DNA from: Lysinibacillus irui
Lineage (GTDB): Bacteria; Bacillota; Bacilli; Bacillales_A; Planococcaceae
Length of the DNA: 64,000 bases
Direction: 5' to 3'
NCBI RefSeq assembly: GCF_028877475.1
Contig: NZ_CP113527.1
Location: 1,853,501-1,917,500, forward strand
The notes under the pieces: generated by a model
The model's database searches: none
Told to the model about the DNA's origin: nothing
Seen by the model: only the letters and a program-made list of their open reading frames with translations
Part shown: positions 49,675 to 58,248 of the stretch, piece by piece
How the letters are laid out: the number at the start of each line of letters is the position of its first letter
How positions within the stretch are numbered: position 1 is the first letter of the stretch
Position numbers and translations under genes: made by a program

Positions 49675-49721
49675 GTTGCATTTAATAGGGATGAGTACAT
49701 TTGCAATAGAGAGGTGGTACT

Positions 49722-50030
49722 ATGCAATTAACAGATGGCACACGGACATTTGAAACGGACATGATTGATGAGGCTGCCATTAAAAAGGATCGTGATGAGC
49801 AGGAGCGGGAAATGCTCAATGCCTTTGCACGTTATGCTTACTTACGATACAAGCAAATACGCGACAAAGTAAATCCTCGTAAATGCAGATATATGTATAT
49901 CCATCAAGTTCGCCAGCAACTAACATCTCCCGCTAGGCTCCAACGTGTTTGCAAGTTGTTATCGATGACGGAAGAAGAAGTTCTATACATTGTGGAATTT
50001 GTGCGAAAGTATCTGAAATACGTGAAGTAA
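49722..50030 (+). CDS. Hypothetical protein
   Basis: A 102-residue basic, helical protein. The N-terminal 30 residues are acidic-polar (RTFETDMIDEAAIKKDRDEQEREM), then RYAYLRYKQIRDKVNPRKCRYMYIHQVRQQLTSPARLQRVCKLLSMTEEEVLYIVEF, which might be a small DNA- or protein-binding helical bundle. GAGGTGG precedes ATG 49722. The terminator overlaps the stop. No family recognised. Confidence 0.7.
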   Translation: MQLTDGTRTFETDMIDEAAIKKDRDEQEREMLNAFARYAYLRYKQIRDKVNPRKCRYMYIHQVRQQLTSPARLQRVCKLLSMTEEEVLYIVEFVRKYLKYVK

Positions 50031-50057
50031 ACCTCATCTCAATAGATGGGGTTTTTT
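50030..50057 (+). terminator. Intrinsic terminator
   Basis: AACCTCATCT / AGATGGGGTT with a CAAT loop followed by five T. Confidence 0.9.
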
Positions 50058-50137
50058 TACATAATTTCTAGAGAGAATTGTTTCTCAACCACCCACTGGA
50101 TATAGTATGATGAACGTGGATAAAGGAGTGAGAGTAG

Positions 50138-50557
50138 TTGAGATTTATTAAATTTCTAGTGGTCATCGTAATTTTCCTTGGCTTGGTTGGATACGGTGTA
50201 TTACATTTCGGTACAAAATTTGCCTCAGAAAAGATTGTTGATACATTATCAACAGAATTAGAAAACAGTGGGCAAATGGACGAAATTAAAAACACGATTG
50301 AAAATGATCCGCAATTAAAGGCCTATATGGAGGAAGCCCAAACGGTAGATAGAAGTACATTGCCATTTACGACAAAAGAAGAGGCGACTAAAGTGTTGAT
50401 TCAAAAAGTGGGGATCACAGAGCTGAATGATATTCGAGTAAAATTACAAGATGGCTCGATGACACAAGAAGAAGCCCTGCAAAAGGTTGAAGGGAAACTG
50501 TCAGATGAGGAAATCGCCGCTTTAAAAGTCATCGTTTATGAAGAGCTATATCAATAA
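50138..50557 (+). CDS. Hypothetical secreted or membrane-anchored helical protein
   Basis: A 139-residue protein. The start is TTG at 50138, nine bases after AAGGAG. Residues 1-28 form a hydrophobic anchor (MRFIKFLVVIVIFLGLVGYGVLHFG). The rest is polar and helical: KIVDTLSTELENSGQMDEIKNTIENDPQLKAYMEEAQ and two further helices with the pattern TKEEATKVLIQKVGI and TQEEALQKVEGKLSDEEIAALKVIV. No catalytic motif. It probably faces outside the cell. No family recognised with certainty. Confidence 0.72.
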   Translation: MRFIKFLVVIVIFLGLVGYGVLHFGTKFASEKIVDTLSTELENSGQMDEIKNTIENDPQLKAYMEEAQTVDRSTLPFTTKEEATKVLIQKVGITELNDIRVKLQDGSMTQEEALQKVEGKLSDEEIAALKVIVYEELYQ

Positions 50558-50561
50558 AATG

Positions 50562-50589
50562 AAGCAGAAGCAAACGTTTGCTTCTGCTT
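50562..50589. terminator. Palindromic hairpin between convergent genes
   Basis: A 28-base perfect palindrome (arm AAGCAGAAGCAAAC) with T-rich flanks on the minus strand, between the ends of the genes at 50557 (+) and 50595 (-). Confidence 0.75.
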
Positions 50590-50594
50590 GCTCA

Positions 50595-50978
50595 TTAACC
50601 ATCACAAATCATTAAAATATTCCCATCTAAATCTTGAATGTTGAAGTAAGCAAAGTCATCAAAACGTTCTATTTCACGAACAATTGGAATGCCTTTGTCT
50701 TTGATATATTGATAGGCATCGTCAATATTATTGGTGTAGAAGTTAAATAACACATGTTTTGATGGCTGAAGCTTAAAGCCCGGATCAAATGTGTGATCAT
50801 CTAGGGTAATACCTGTTTCTGAGGTAACGGGTAGATTGTAAACAGGAGATACTACCTTTTCTTGAGAATAGGGCAGACCGAGAAGCTGACTATACCACTC
50901 TGCTGATTGATGTAAATCTCGGACATGAATAAAAACATTATTTACTTTTTTAGTAAGAGGGGACGCTGCAATTTTCAT
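50595..50978 (-). CDS. VOC/glyoxalase family protein
   Basis: A 127-residue single VOC module. The opening KVNNVFIHVRDLHQSAEWYSQLLGLPYS and the ending FAYFNIQDLDGNILMICDG carry the His/Glu-type positions of the fold (here His near 18 and Asp/Glu-type ends, so metal binding is uncertain). The middle KHVLFNFYTNNIDDAYQYIKDKGIPIVREIE is the usual strand-helix. AGGTGG precedes ATG on the minus strand. Members include glyoxalases, fosfomycin-type resistance proteins and bleomycin binders; specificity unknown. Confidence 0.88.
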   Translation of the reverse strand: MKIAASPLTKKVNNVFIHVRDLHQSAEWYSQLLGLPYSQEKVVSPVYNLPVTSETGITLDDHTFDPGFKLQPSKHVLFNFYTNNIDDAYQYIKDKGIPIVREIERFDDFAYFNIQDLDGNILMICDG

Positions 50979-51149
50979 TTATTTACCACCTTTCTATTGT
51001 TTTAGTATAATTTCGCTAAAAATTTGATTTCACCTGCTTGTAAAGGCGTGCTCTTATGGCATGTCTTTTTTTTATGAATGTCCCTTTTTCTCGGAATTTC
51101 TTTATATAAGTATTGAAGATAGACACAACAGCGAGAAAGAGGGATGGGA

Positions 51150-51974
51150 ATGATTTATCGCGTAGCGAAAAAGGGGAATTTTGTTGTATTGGACAAAGAA
51201 TTTTTAAATGATGACCAATTAAGCTGGAAAGCAAAGGGGTTACTTGCCTATATGCTGTCTTTGCCAGATGATTGGTCTTTTAGCCTTTCAGATTTAGCGA
51301 CACGAAGTAAATGTGGGCGAGAAGCGACAGCGAGTATTATGGATGAACTGATAGAGGCGGGCTATTTACAAAAAGCACAAAAAAGAACAAAGGATGGTAA
51401 GTTTGGCAAGGTGGAATTTTTCGTCTTTGAAGCGCCAACATGTGCTGCCATGCCGTCAACGGGATATCCGTCAACGGTAACACCGCAAACGGAAAAGCCG
51501 ACACTACTAAAGAATAAGTTACTAAATAACCAATTACTAAAAAATAAAGATCATGATGATAAGAAACCTATGTCCACTGCCTCTCACTTTTATGTGCAAC
51601 AAGGCTTTGGCTCTCAATGCGCCTATATCACGAGTAAAATTCATTATTGGCTCACTATTTTTTCGGAGGAAATGGTTGTTCATGCGATGAAGCTAGCTGT
51701 GGAACACAATGTTTTACGCTGGAGTTATGTAGAAAAAATCCTGCAAAATTGGTTTAATAACAAAATAAAAAGTCTGGCAGATATCGCAATCGATCAACAG
51801 CATTTTCAAGCACGTAAGCAACAGGTGCAGCCGAAGAAAGCTAAAAGACGTCGAGAAATCATTCCAAAGTGGTTTCATCAGCGTCATGAAGAAGACCCTC
51901 CAAGTAATCAGCAGCCAGCTATTGATTTTGAAGCAGAACGTCAAAAAATATTAGCATTATTAGGGAGCGGATAA
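51150..51974 (+). CDS. DnaD-like protein with HTH_36 domain
   Basis: A 274-residue protein with two modules. Residues 1-85 are a winged helix of the HTH_36 type (LSWKAKGLLAYMLSLPDDWSFSLSDLATRSKCGREATASIMDELIEAGYLQ). Residues 145-210 show a DnaD/DnaB_2-like helical segment (IHYWLTIFSEEMVVHAMKLAVEHNVLRWSYVEKILQNWFNNKIKSLADI). Such proteins start replication in phages, plasmids and integrative elements. ATG 51150 fits GAGGG with six-base spacing; the ATG at 51144 is inside the site. It stands alone with no other mobile-element genes, and its end overlaps a convergent gene by 34 bases. Confidence 0.82.
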   Translation: MIYRVAKKGNFVVLDKEFLNDDQLSWKAKGLLAYMLSLPDDWSFSLSDLATRSKCGREATASIMDELIEAGYLQKAQKRTKDGKFGKVEFFVFEAPTCAAMPSTGYPSTVTPQTEKPTLLKNKLLNNQLLKNKDHDDKKPMSTASHFYVQQGFGSQCAYITSKIHYWLTIFSEEMVVHAMKLAVEHNVLRWSYVEKILQNWFNNKIKSLADIAIDQQHFQARKQQVQPKKAKRRREIIPKWFHQRHEEDPPSNQQPAIDFEAERQKILALLGSG

Positions 51975-52879
51975 TCATCCGTATACCATATTGGCTTCGT
52001 CCATGAAAAGTGATCATGATCCTGTAAAATTAGCTGAATTCTCTCTAAGGCGTCGTCAAAGGATGGTGGGTCATATTGACGTGTCCACACAATGGTTGAA
52101 AAAACAGTCATTGCAGCATATAAGGCATAGAGTTGCCAAAAAGTCTCGTCTGGAGCAGAGGGGAAGTAGCCATTGATTTGCCCTATACAAAAGGGGATGC
52201 TATGTCGTCTACTAAATAAGGCGAGGTTATAAAAATCATGATAGGGATCGCCCACATCAAAGCCATTAAAATCGATAATCCCATTGAACGTCTGGTCTTT
52301 ACAAATGATGTGACCAAGATGGAAATCATCATGAAGTAGAGTAATGGGACGGTGCTTTAAAAGTGGCAAATGGGCATCAATAAAGCTCACAAGTTTAGTT
52401 TCCTGTGGAAGATGATAGGAGTCCTGTTGGTATGCCTTAAAATAAGTAAAGAATTTCTTTCGCTGTGATGCCTCCCAATTCATGTTTTGAGGGGGATTCA
52501 CTCGATGAATAGCGCTTAATTGTTTCCCAGCAGCTAGCCCAAGCTGATATTGCTCGGAGTCAGAGAGTTGATGGATAGTCTCATCTGCAGGGGAGCCTTC
52601 CAAAAAACTGACGACCATTGCGGATAAATTGGCCTCACGAAGCACCGTATAGTCAATCGCTTTATGCGTATGAACACCTTGTTTTGCTAGGTCTTGTAGC
52701 AATGTAAATTCCTTTTGGCGTTTTTCGTGATGCACAAGGTCTGATAATCGTACGAAATAACGCGTTTCCCCAACGGTTATGAGATATTTGTCATCAGGTG
52801 AATAGCCTTTGTTGACTTTTGTCATGTGCGTAAAACCGTGTAAGCTTGGTAATTGATTCATAATATCTACTAAACGCAT
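51941..52879 (-). CDS. Aminoglycoside-phosphotransferase-like kinase
   Basis: A 312-residue kinase of the APH/choline-kinase superfamily. The ATP-binding N-lobe reads MTKVNKGYSPDDKYLITVGETRYFVRLS, the catalytic loop is LLHDDFHLGHIICKD (with the H-x-D-x-H form) and the metal-binding segment is GIIDFNGFDVGDPYHDFYNL. These are the Brenner-type motifs of APH enzymes. ATG 52879 follows AGAGGGAG; an upstream ATG at 52900 is less likely. Substrate could be a sugar amine or a macrolide-type compound and need not be an antibiotic. Confidence 0.85.
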   Translation of the reverse strand: MRLVDIMNQLPSLHGFTHMTKVNKGYSPDDKYLITVGETRYFVRLSDLVHHEKRQKEFTLLQDLAKQGVHTHKAIDYTVLREANLSAMVVSFLEGSPADETIHQLSDSEQYQLGLAAGKQLSAIHRVNPPQNMNWEASQRKKFFTYFKAYQQDSYHLPQETKLVSFIDAHLPLLKHRPITLLHDDFHLGHIICKDQTFNGIIDFNGFDVGDPYHDFYNLALFSRRHSIPFCIGQINGYFPSAPDETFWQLYALYAAMTVFSTIVWTRQYDPPSFDDALERIQLILQDHDHFSWTKPIWYTDDYPLPNNANIF

Positions 52880-53188
52880 ATTTTTCTCCCTCTCTTTCAA
52901 TATTTTAGAAGATACAAAATACTACAGGAGACATTGCTTTGTCAATATCTTGGAGAGAAGGAAGGGGTAAAAAATTCATATTGAAAACATAGTAAAAGAG
53001 CACAACTAACTAGAAATCACATAAGTGCGAGCATTTACTAATAATAAGGGAATGTCTTTGCTTTCAAGGGTCCTTCCCTCTCTAGCAGTAAGCCCCATGA
53101 GCACGATCCTCTTAGCAACAAACATTTCCCTAGAACTGTAAATAAAAAGTATGATTTGTAAAAAATTGATAGGAAAGGACGGTGCACT

Positions 53189-53968
53189 ATGAGTTATGTT
53201 ATTGAGAAACAAATGATGTCAGGGTTACCTAATCAGGCGCTTGTGGCAGTAAAATACGTTGTGGCACATGAATCAGGGAATAGCAGTAATACAGGGCCAT
53301 ACGCATTGGAAAATGAGATTGCCTATATGAATAAAAATAAAGCCAATGCCTTCGTATCTCACTGGGTAGGCGGTGGTGGACGAATCGTACAAGTAGCCCC
53401 AGTGAATCGGGTACAATATGGCTGCGGTCCGAAAGGCAATCCGTATAGCTATGCCCAGGTCGAGCTGGCGCGGACGTCTGACAAGGAACAATTTAAAAAG
53501 GATTATGCGGCATATATATGGCTGTTACGTAAACTAGCCATCGAGGCAGGTATTCCTACTGTATTAGATGGAAGTGGTAATGGCATTAAGTCCCATCGTT
53601 GGATTGCCGACAATTTGGGTGGAACCACACATTCAGATCCTTTTGACTATTTAAAAAGCATGGGGATTACAGAAGCACAGTTCCAGCAAGACATTAAAAA
53701 TGGACTTGAGGAGGGATTAACCGTGTCACAATATAATGAGCTGAAACAGGAAATCGAAGCGCTAAAAAGCTTGTTGGCTGAAAAAGCAAGTTTACAATCA
53801 AGCAGGGATGTAGGCGCAGCCCATAAAGAGGCGTGGGAATGGGCTGTTAATGAGGGCATCATCCGTGGGGATGGCAGTAAGAATATGAACCCAGCCGGCG
53901 TCCTCACGCGTGAGCAAATGGCGACCATGCTCAAGCGGTATTACGATAAATTTATAGCAACCAATTAA
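53189..53968 (+). CDS. N-acetylmuramoyl-L-alanine amidase with C-terminal SLH-like domain
   Basis: A 259-residue lysin without signal peptide. Residues 1-155 are an amidase_2 (T7-lysozyme type) domain with zinc-ligand candidates His in VVAHESGNS, His in IKSHRWIADN and the final H-x-D in THSDPFDYL. A short coiled linker (QYNELKQEIEALKSLLAEKA) leads to one SLH module (AHKEAWEWAVNEGIIRGDGSKNMNPAGVLTREQMATMLKRYYDKF). The lack of signal peptide is typical of phage endolysins needing a holin, but no holin is adjacent. GGAAAGG precedes ATG. A terminator follows. Confidence 0.9.
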   Translation: MSYVIEKQMMSGLPNQALVAVKYVVAHESGNSSNTGPYALENEIAYMNKNKANAFVSHWVGGGGRIVQVAPVNRVQYGCGPKGNPYSYAQVELARTSDKEQFKKDYAAYIWLLRKLAIEAGIPTVLDGSGNGIKSHRWIADNLGGTTHSDPFDYLKSMGITEAQFQQDIKNGLEEGLTVSQYNELKQEIEALKSLLAEKASLQSSRDVGAAHKEAWEWAVNEGIIRGDGSKNMNPAGVLTREQMATMLKRYYDKFIATN

Positions 53969-53981
53969 CTTGGGGATACTG

Positions 53982-54024
53982 AAGGATAAAGCTCATTAGC
54001 AATCAAGAGCTTTATCCTTTTTCT
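53982..54024 (+). terminator. Intrinsic terminator
   Basis: AAGGATAAAGCTC / GAGCTTTATCCTT perfect 13-bp stem followed by T-rich sequence. Confidence 0.93.
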
Positions 54025-54082
54025 TAGAATAGAGGTATTCTCAAACTTTTGTCGAATGTAGTAGAAGAGAGGAGGGGTTTGG

Positions 54083-54367
54083 ATGATAACAAAAATAAGA
54101 AAAGTGAAATTTGAACAAGAAAGGAAAAATCCATTATATCAAGTAATTATGGAGTGTCCGGATGGAAAACAATTATATGTAAAGTTTGATTATACCTATA
54201 AAACGAAAAATTTTTGGCCACTAGAAGTAAATTATAATAAAAAGAACTACGGAGCGAAATTAGCATGGTATACCAATAAAGTCGAGAAAATGACAGTCGC
54301 TTTATTTTTAGAGACGATTGCTAAAAAAATCAACAAGAAATACGACTTTGACTTAAAGCAACAATAA
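54083..54367 (+). CDS. Hypothetical protein
   Basis: A 94-residue basic, beta-rich protein (VIMECPDGKQLYVKFDYTYKTKNFWPLEVNYNKKNYGAKLAWYTNKVEKM) ending in a helix (VALFLETIAKKINKKYDFDLKQQ). No signal peptide or known motif. GGAGG precedes ATG with spacing of about seven. No family recognised. The gene stands alone. Confidence 0.7.
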   Translation: MITKIRKVKFEQERKNPLYQVIMECPDGKQLYVKFDYTYKTKNFWPLEVNYNKKNYGAKLAWYTNKVEKMTVALFLETIAKKINKKYDFDLKQQ

Positions 54368-54399
54368 AAAAGCAGCACCCTAACAAGAGTACTGCTGAA
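54366..54399 (-). terminator. Minus-strand intrinsic terminator
   Basis: On the minus strand AGCAGTACTCT pairs with AGGGTGCTGCT (wobble allowed) and is followed by TTTTTT, ending the gene at 54411. Confidence 0.82.
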
Positions 54400-54410
54400 A
54401 AGCCTGTTCT

Positions 54411-55019
54411 TTATTTTGTTGAGATATAAACAATCAATGCTGCCTCATCAAATGTTACGTTTGCGCCAAGAGCCTGACTAACAAATCGTAAAGGCACCAT
54501 TGTTGTTCCTTGATAAATTTCAGCAGGATGGCTAAGCGTGATTGTTGATGAAGTACCATTTGCATCAACATAAGCTTTTTTATTCCCCACACCAATCACA
54601 ATTTTTTTACTGTCCTTTACTGCCGTCACTTTTTTTGTGGCACTATCATAGGAAACCGTTGCCCCAAGCGATTCAAAAATAGCCTTCATTGGCACGAGGG
54701 TTGTACCATTTTTCATATAAGCACCTGGCGTATAATTTTGTTTTTCATTATTCAAATAAACCGCCACTTTTGTCAATGCAGGAGCAACAGTTACTACAGG
54801 TGTCTGCGTATAGTTGCTTTGTCCGCCTGAAGAAGATCCACCTTGATTGCTGCCATTGCCATTATGATAATGGTAGCCTGAACAAAGACCCTTTGCCTTT
54901 GATTTTTCTGAACAGTTGTGACCGCCATTACTATCTAGACGTCCAGGATGAGCGTCCGCTATAGAGGTTGTAGCGAAAAACAATGTCAGCATCGCTAAAA
55001 ATAATACTAATTTTTTCAT
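54411..55019 (-). CDS. Secreted YHYH protein with copper-amine-oxidase-like N domain
   Basis: A 202-residue secreted protein. Residues 1-25 are a signal peptide (MKKLVLFLAMLTLFFATTSIADA). Residues 26-60 hold a YHYH-type module, HPGRLDSNGGHNC...GLCSGYHYHNG, rich in His and Cys. A Gly/Ser linker follows, then a domain of about 110 residues (VYLNNEKQNYTPGAYMKNGTTLVPMKAIFESLGATVSYDSATKKVTAVKD...TMVPLRFVSQALGANVTFDEA) of the copper-amine-oxidase N-terminal-like fold, a common surface module in Bacillota that does not imply oxidase activity. ATG 55019 follows AGGAGG. Confidence 0.88.
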   Translation of the reverse strand: MKKLVLFLAMLTLFFATTSIADAHPGRLDSNGGHNCSEKSKAKGLCSGYHYHNGNGSNQGGSSSGGQSNYTQTPVVTVAPALTKVAVYLNNEKQNYTPGAYMKNGTTLVPMKAIFESLGATVSYDSATKKVTAVKDSKKIVIGVGNKKAYVDANGTSSTITLSHPAEIYQGTTMVPLRFVSQALGANVTFDEAALIVYISTK

Positions 55020-55129
55020 ATAAATCCTCCTAAAATTGAAATACATGGTTATTATACTATTAAAAAGTAAATTTTGACATGTTTTTATAGGATTTTAGAT
55101 TGAGAACAATGTTAAATGAATACAAAAGT

Positions 55130-55175
55130 GGCACTAACAGACAATGGAATGCGTGTCTTGTTAGTGCCTTTTTTA
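55130..55175. terminator. Terminator hairpin with T-run on the + strand
   Basis: GGCACTAACA / TGTTAGTGCC (inner ACA/TGT pairing too) followed by seven T on +. No + gene lies just upstream, so it may serve the minus-strand gene at 55236 or end an unseen + transcript. Confidence 0.75.
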
Positions 55176-55235
55176 TACCTAAGTTTATCCAAAAAAGAGC
55201 ATCAACCCTTTTTTAGATCAATGCCCTGCAACGAA

Positions 55236-55943
55236 TTAACATCTTACATATTTACGTTTAAATCCCACTCGTCCTCGTTCTACTTCCTTTTGGATATTTT
55301 CATATGCGTGGAGTGTCGTGCTTTTTTTGTTATCTCGCTTCATTTCTACTGGACCAATAGCCTGTGCCGTTTCAACAGCCAGGTCGTGAAGTGGCACATA
55401 GGAAATGGCCACAGTGTAGAGAAAATTATTCATCGCAGATTTAGTCCGTTCTGGCGCATTATGAATGGTCGTTTTCACCACTTCGAGCATGTTGGCCAAC
55501 TTGCTCTCTGAAAATTCGTTATCCTTGCGATTTCCTAATAACCAGCAATAGCAGCTCCAACCCGCTGACATTTTCAGCTCCTCACCGCTCGCAATCCATG
55601 CATCCGCCACTTCTTGGGCAATCGGCGCTTCCGCTAAAGTGACCGCTACGACATAATCAGACAGCATATAAAAATAAGCGGAATCCATCCAGCGATCAAA
55701 ATCTTCTGCAGTCATTGCCTTTGGATCGGCAATAACCCCAGCAAAATACATCGCATCATAATTGCCTGTAGCATAGAGCTCCTCCGCTAAAGCCTGATCA
55801 ATTTTTATTTTCTTCGCGATAGGCTTCATAGCACCTGTTGCTACGCCAAACAGTGGCTCATGCGCACCATTCGACATATACATTTTTTTCGTACGTTCCT
55901 TGCCTAGAGCCTCTAGCTCCTGCATCACCATTTCTGCATCCAT
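55236..55943 (-). CDS. DNA alkylation repair (HEAT-like) protein
   Basis: A 235-residue all-helical protein. The sequence QELEALGKERTKKMYMSNGAHEPLFGVATGAMKPIAKKIKIDQALAEELYATGNYDAMYFAGVIADP is the characteristic opening of the DNA alkylation repair (AlkD-like) family, in which HEAT-like helices bend around the DNA. ADP-MTAEDFDRWMDSAYFYMLSDYVV follows. AlkD-type enzymes remove bulky or cationic alkyl bases; this subgroup, with a GVATGAMKPIAK start, is less studied. GAAGGAAG precedes ATG on the minus strand. Confidence 0.85.
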   Translation of the reverse strand: MDAEMVMQELEALGKERTKKMYMSNGAHEPLFGVATGAMKPIAKKIKIDQALAEELYATGNYDAMYFAGVIADPKAMTAEDFDRWMDSAYFYMLSDYVVAVTLAEAPIAQEVADAWIASGEELKMSAGWSCYCWLLGNRKDNEFSESKLANMLEVVKTTIHNAPERTKSAMNNFLYTVAISYVPLHDLAVETAQAIGPVEMKRDNKKSTTLHAYENIQKEVERGRVGFKRKYVRC

Positions 55944-56037
55944 ACTAGCACTTCCTTCTTCGCTTTTTTCTACGTCATTCTTATTATCCTATAGTGGATG
56001 TCCTTTTGTCATGGTCGATGCTGTTTCACGAAGCGTG

Positions 56038-56664
56038 TTAAAGTCTATTCCAAATAAACATAAATTGTGCGGCATCAGACTCGAGGGCAATTTGGTGATA
56101 GTCAGTAGAATCATCATCTATAATCAAGCGACCTTTTTGCACATTTAAAATGGCATGTTTCACTGATTCTGGATGTTCCGTTGAGTAGTGGGAATCCTTT
56201 AGGAGGGTCAGGGCAGATCGACATTTATGTTTATCAATTCGCTCATTTTTTCCTTTGAAATATAGCTTTATTAGATAGGGGGTATCATCGATAATTAAAC
56301 CGAGTTCAGGATTTGATCTTACTGTTAATTCCTCACAATACCAATTAGCCTTACCAGGTTCAAACCATTTTACATCTTTATTTTTAAAGAATTTCACATA
56401 GGCTTTTACAGCTTCTTGATAATTTTTCTGTCGGGCTGGGAGGGCATTGTCCACAATGTCGAGTAAATAGGAGTCATTCAAGCGCTGTTCATGGTATTTT
56501 TTTAAACCGTCGCGTAAGGCCTTCCAATAATCTTTAATCGGATGATAATCTCCCTGATATTTTATATCTTTCACAAACTTCGTCTTAGCTGCACTTCCTT
56601 TCATCGTAAAGTCTGTAAATTGAGTTAAACCAATTGATGGCTTTGTTATAATCGTCACGCTCAC
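56038..56664 (-). CDS. Hypothetical protein
   Basis: A 208-residue protein, alpha in the first half (IKDYWKALRDGLKKYHEQRLNDSYLLDIVDNALPARQKNYQEAVKAYVKFF) and beta in the second (WYCEELTVRSNPELGLIIDDTPYLIKLYFKGKN). The start is GTG at 56664 after AAGGGTGAT; a second GTG at 56658 is also possible. The ELGLIIDD-TPYLIKLYFKG pattern occurs in conserved uncharacterised proteins, some of them near defence or phage genes, but none lie here. No function assigned. Confidence 0.7.
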   Translation of the reverse strand: MSVTIITKPSIGLTQFTDFTMKGSAAKTKFVKDIKYQGDYHPIKDYWKALRDGLKKYHEQRLNDSYLLDIVDNALPARQKNYQEAVKAYVKFFKNKDVKWFEPGKANWYCEELTVRSNPELGLIIDDTPYLIKLYFKGKNERIDKHKCRSALTLLKDSHYSTEHPESVKHAILNVQKGRLIIDDDSTDYHQIALESDAAQFMFIWNRL

Positions 56665-56795
56665 ATCACCCTTCTTTCATCTTCCATAGATTAGTATTAT
56701 ATTGGCAAGCGTAAAATTATATGATTTTATCGAGATTTTGAACGGGGTAGAAAGAGTTCTATTAAGATAGAAAAATAAGTTTTTTAAGAAAATAT

Positions 56796-56820
56796 GTTTA
56801 GATGTGTTTGAGCTGGGAAT
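56796..56820 (+). promoter_or_regulatory. SigB-type general stress promoter
   Basis: GTTTAG (56796-56801), a 13-base spacer, and GGGAAT (56815-56820) match the SigB consensus GTTTAA-N12-14-GGGWAW, 51 bases upstream of the gsiB-like gene. Confidence 0.85.
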
Positions 56821-56870
56821 ATAAATAGCGAGCTAGTCAAAGCTCAAAAAAATATTTAGGAGGAATAGAA

Positions 56871-57254
56871 ATGGCTAACAAGCAAAACAATCGCAACAGA
56901 AACAACAATGAAAACATGACTGTCGAAGAAGCGGGACGTAAAGGCGGAGAAGCTACCTCCAGAAATCATGATCGTGATTTTTATGAAGAGATTGGACGTA
57001 AAGGCGGAGAAGCTACGTCTAAAAATCACGGTCAAGAATTTTATCAGGAAATTGGACGCAAGGGTGGGGAAGCTACGGCTGAAAACCACGGCGAAGAATT
57101 TTATGAAGAAATTGGACGCAAAGGCGGAGAAGCTACCTCAAAAAATCACGACGACGATTTTTATGAGGAAATAGGCCGTAAAGGTGGAGAAGCTCGCAGT
57201 AAGCAGCGTAGTGATAACTCCAACGGTAACCGTCGTAATAACGATAACAACTAA
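56871..57254 (+). CDS. gsiB: General stress protein GsiB-like (KGG repeats)
   Basis: A 127-residue hydrophilic protein of five 20-residue KGG repeats, each like FYEEIGRKGGEATSKNHD. It begins MTVEEAGRKGG after an Asn/Arg-rich start and ends in an Asn-rich tail. At DNA level the repeats are 60-bp units of high identity, prone to slippage. It matches Bacillus GsiB, a glucose-starvation and general stress protein related to plant LEA proteins. The SigB-type promoter at 56796 supports stress induction. AGGAGG precedes ATG with nine-base spacing. Confidence 0.95.
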   Translation: MANKQNNRNRNNNENMTVEEAGRKGGEATSRNHDRDFYEEIGRKGGEATSKNHGQEFYQEIGRKGGEATAENHGEEFYEEIGRKGGEATSKNHDDDFYEEIGRKGGEARSKQRSDNSNGNRRNNDNN

Positions 57255-57288
57255 ATTATTCACGTATAATATAACCCTTCACACCAAA

Positions 57289-57324
57289 GGCGTTTGTAGT
57301 TGATTAACTACAAACGCTTTTTTA
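57289..57324 (+). terminator. Intrinsic terminator
   Basis: GCGTTTGTAGTT / AACTACAAACGC perfect 12-bp stem followed by TTTTTT. Confidence 0.95.
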
Positions 57325-57446
57325 TTGTGCATTTCCTCTAAAGCGCAGGATAAATTTGTTGAATTTCTCCTAATTGTAGTATATATTTAATCCGCTTCTA
57401 TTATAGTATCAATAGCTTGTGTTTTAGAGGAAATGAGGATAGAAAC

Positions 57447-57995
57447 ATGACAAAAGAAAAAGAACTATATGATGTAATCTACGCCGTCATACAGGCTGTT
57501 GGCATGACGGTGACGATAAAACAAGACCATTCGGGTATTAATATGAGTTACAATTTCATTGGGGATTATGTAGGATTTGATGCAAAACGATTAATAGAAG
57601 CGAGAAATGAGCTAAAGCTGCCAATTTCACTTGAGGTGTATGTAAAAACAATGACCTTACATGAACTAGGGCATGCGATGGATCGTGAGGCATTACAAGC
57701 ATCACTACCACGCACAATTGAAATTTTTACGATGAAAAAACAATATTCCTTAAAGGAGATTTATCGTCAGGAGCATCTATTAACGATGATGCTTGAAGAA
57801 CACGAAATGAATATTCAATTTGAGCAAACAGCATGGGATAACGCAAGAGCTCTTAACCATATACACCAGTTCGTATCGGAAACAGAGTTTGACAATATAA
57901 TGCAGCATAGCCTTGCAACATATAAGACATTATATGAGCAAGATGTGCAAGCCTATCACCATCTTTTGAACCAGCAGGTTGTTCAATTAGCATAG
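57447..57995 (+). CDS. Putative HELGH zinc metalloprotein
   Basis: A 182-residue soluble protein. The zinc-peptidase motif is in TMTLHELGHAMDREALQASLP (HExxH, about residue 70). A possible third ligand is in LEEHEMNIQFEQTAW (Glu or His about 40-50 residues later). The upstream part EVYVKTMTLHELG is strand-helix as in gluzincin folds. It lacks a signal peptide. No family named with confidence; it may be a phage or regulatory protease such as ImmA-type. ATG 57447 follows TGAGGAT. Confidence 0.7.
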   Translation: MTKEKELYDVIYAVIQAVGMTVTIKQDHSGINMSYNFIGDYVGFDAKRLIEARNELKLPISLEVYVKTMTLHELGHAMDREALQASLPRTIEIFTMKKQYSLKEIYRQEHLLTMMLEEHEMNIQFEQTAWDNARALNHIHQFVSETEFDNIMQHSLATYKTLYEQDVQAYHHLLNQQVVQLA

Positions 57996-58075
57996 CTAGA
58001 AATCATTATTTCATACCTTGCTGGGAATAGATCATACCAAATAGGGCAATGTAATACTACTTGGAGGTGATTATT

Positions 58076-58243
58076 TTGACAAAAGGTAAGCAATATAAAC
58101 GCCAGTCAGAATTGGCGGAATTAGCGACAGATTTAAGTCCAGATGATTTAGATGTGCGTGAAGATAATCCTTTAACACAGGAACAAAAGAAAAATTCGAA
58201 CGAAAGTAATCGTTCAAACAAAGCACGCAAATCTCAATCATAA
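58076..58243 (+). CDS. Small hydrophilic hypothetical protein
   Basis: A 55-residue, highly polar protein (MTKGKQYKRQSELAELATDL and a tail rich in Asn, Ser, Arg and Lys). The start is TTG at 58076, directly after GGAGGTGAT with good spacing; a TTG at 58061 lies inside the site. Such short polar proteins are often sporulation or stress proteins in Bacillota, but no family is recognised. A terminator follows. Confidence 0.7.
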   Translation: MTKGKQYKRQSELAELATDLSPDDLDVREDNPLTQEQKKNSNESNRSNKARKSQS

Positions 58244-58248
58244 CCTCT

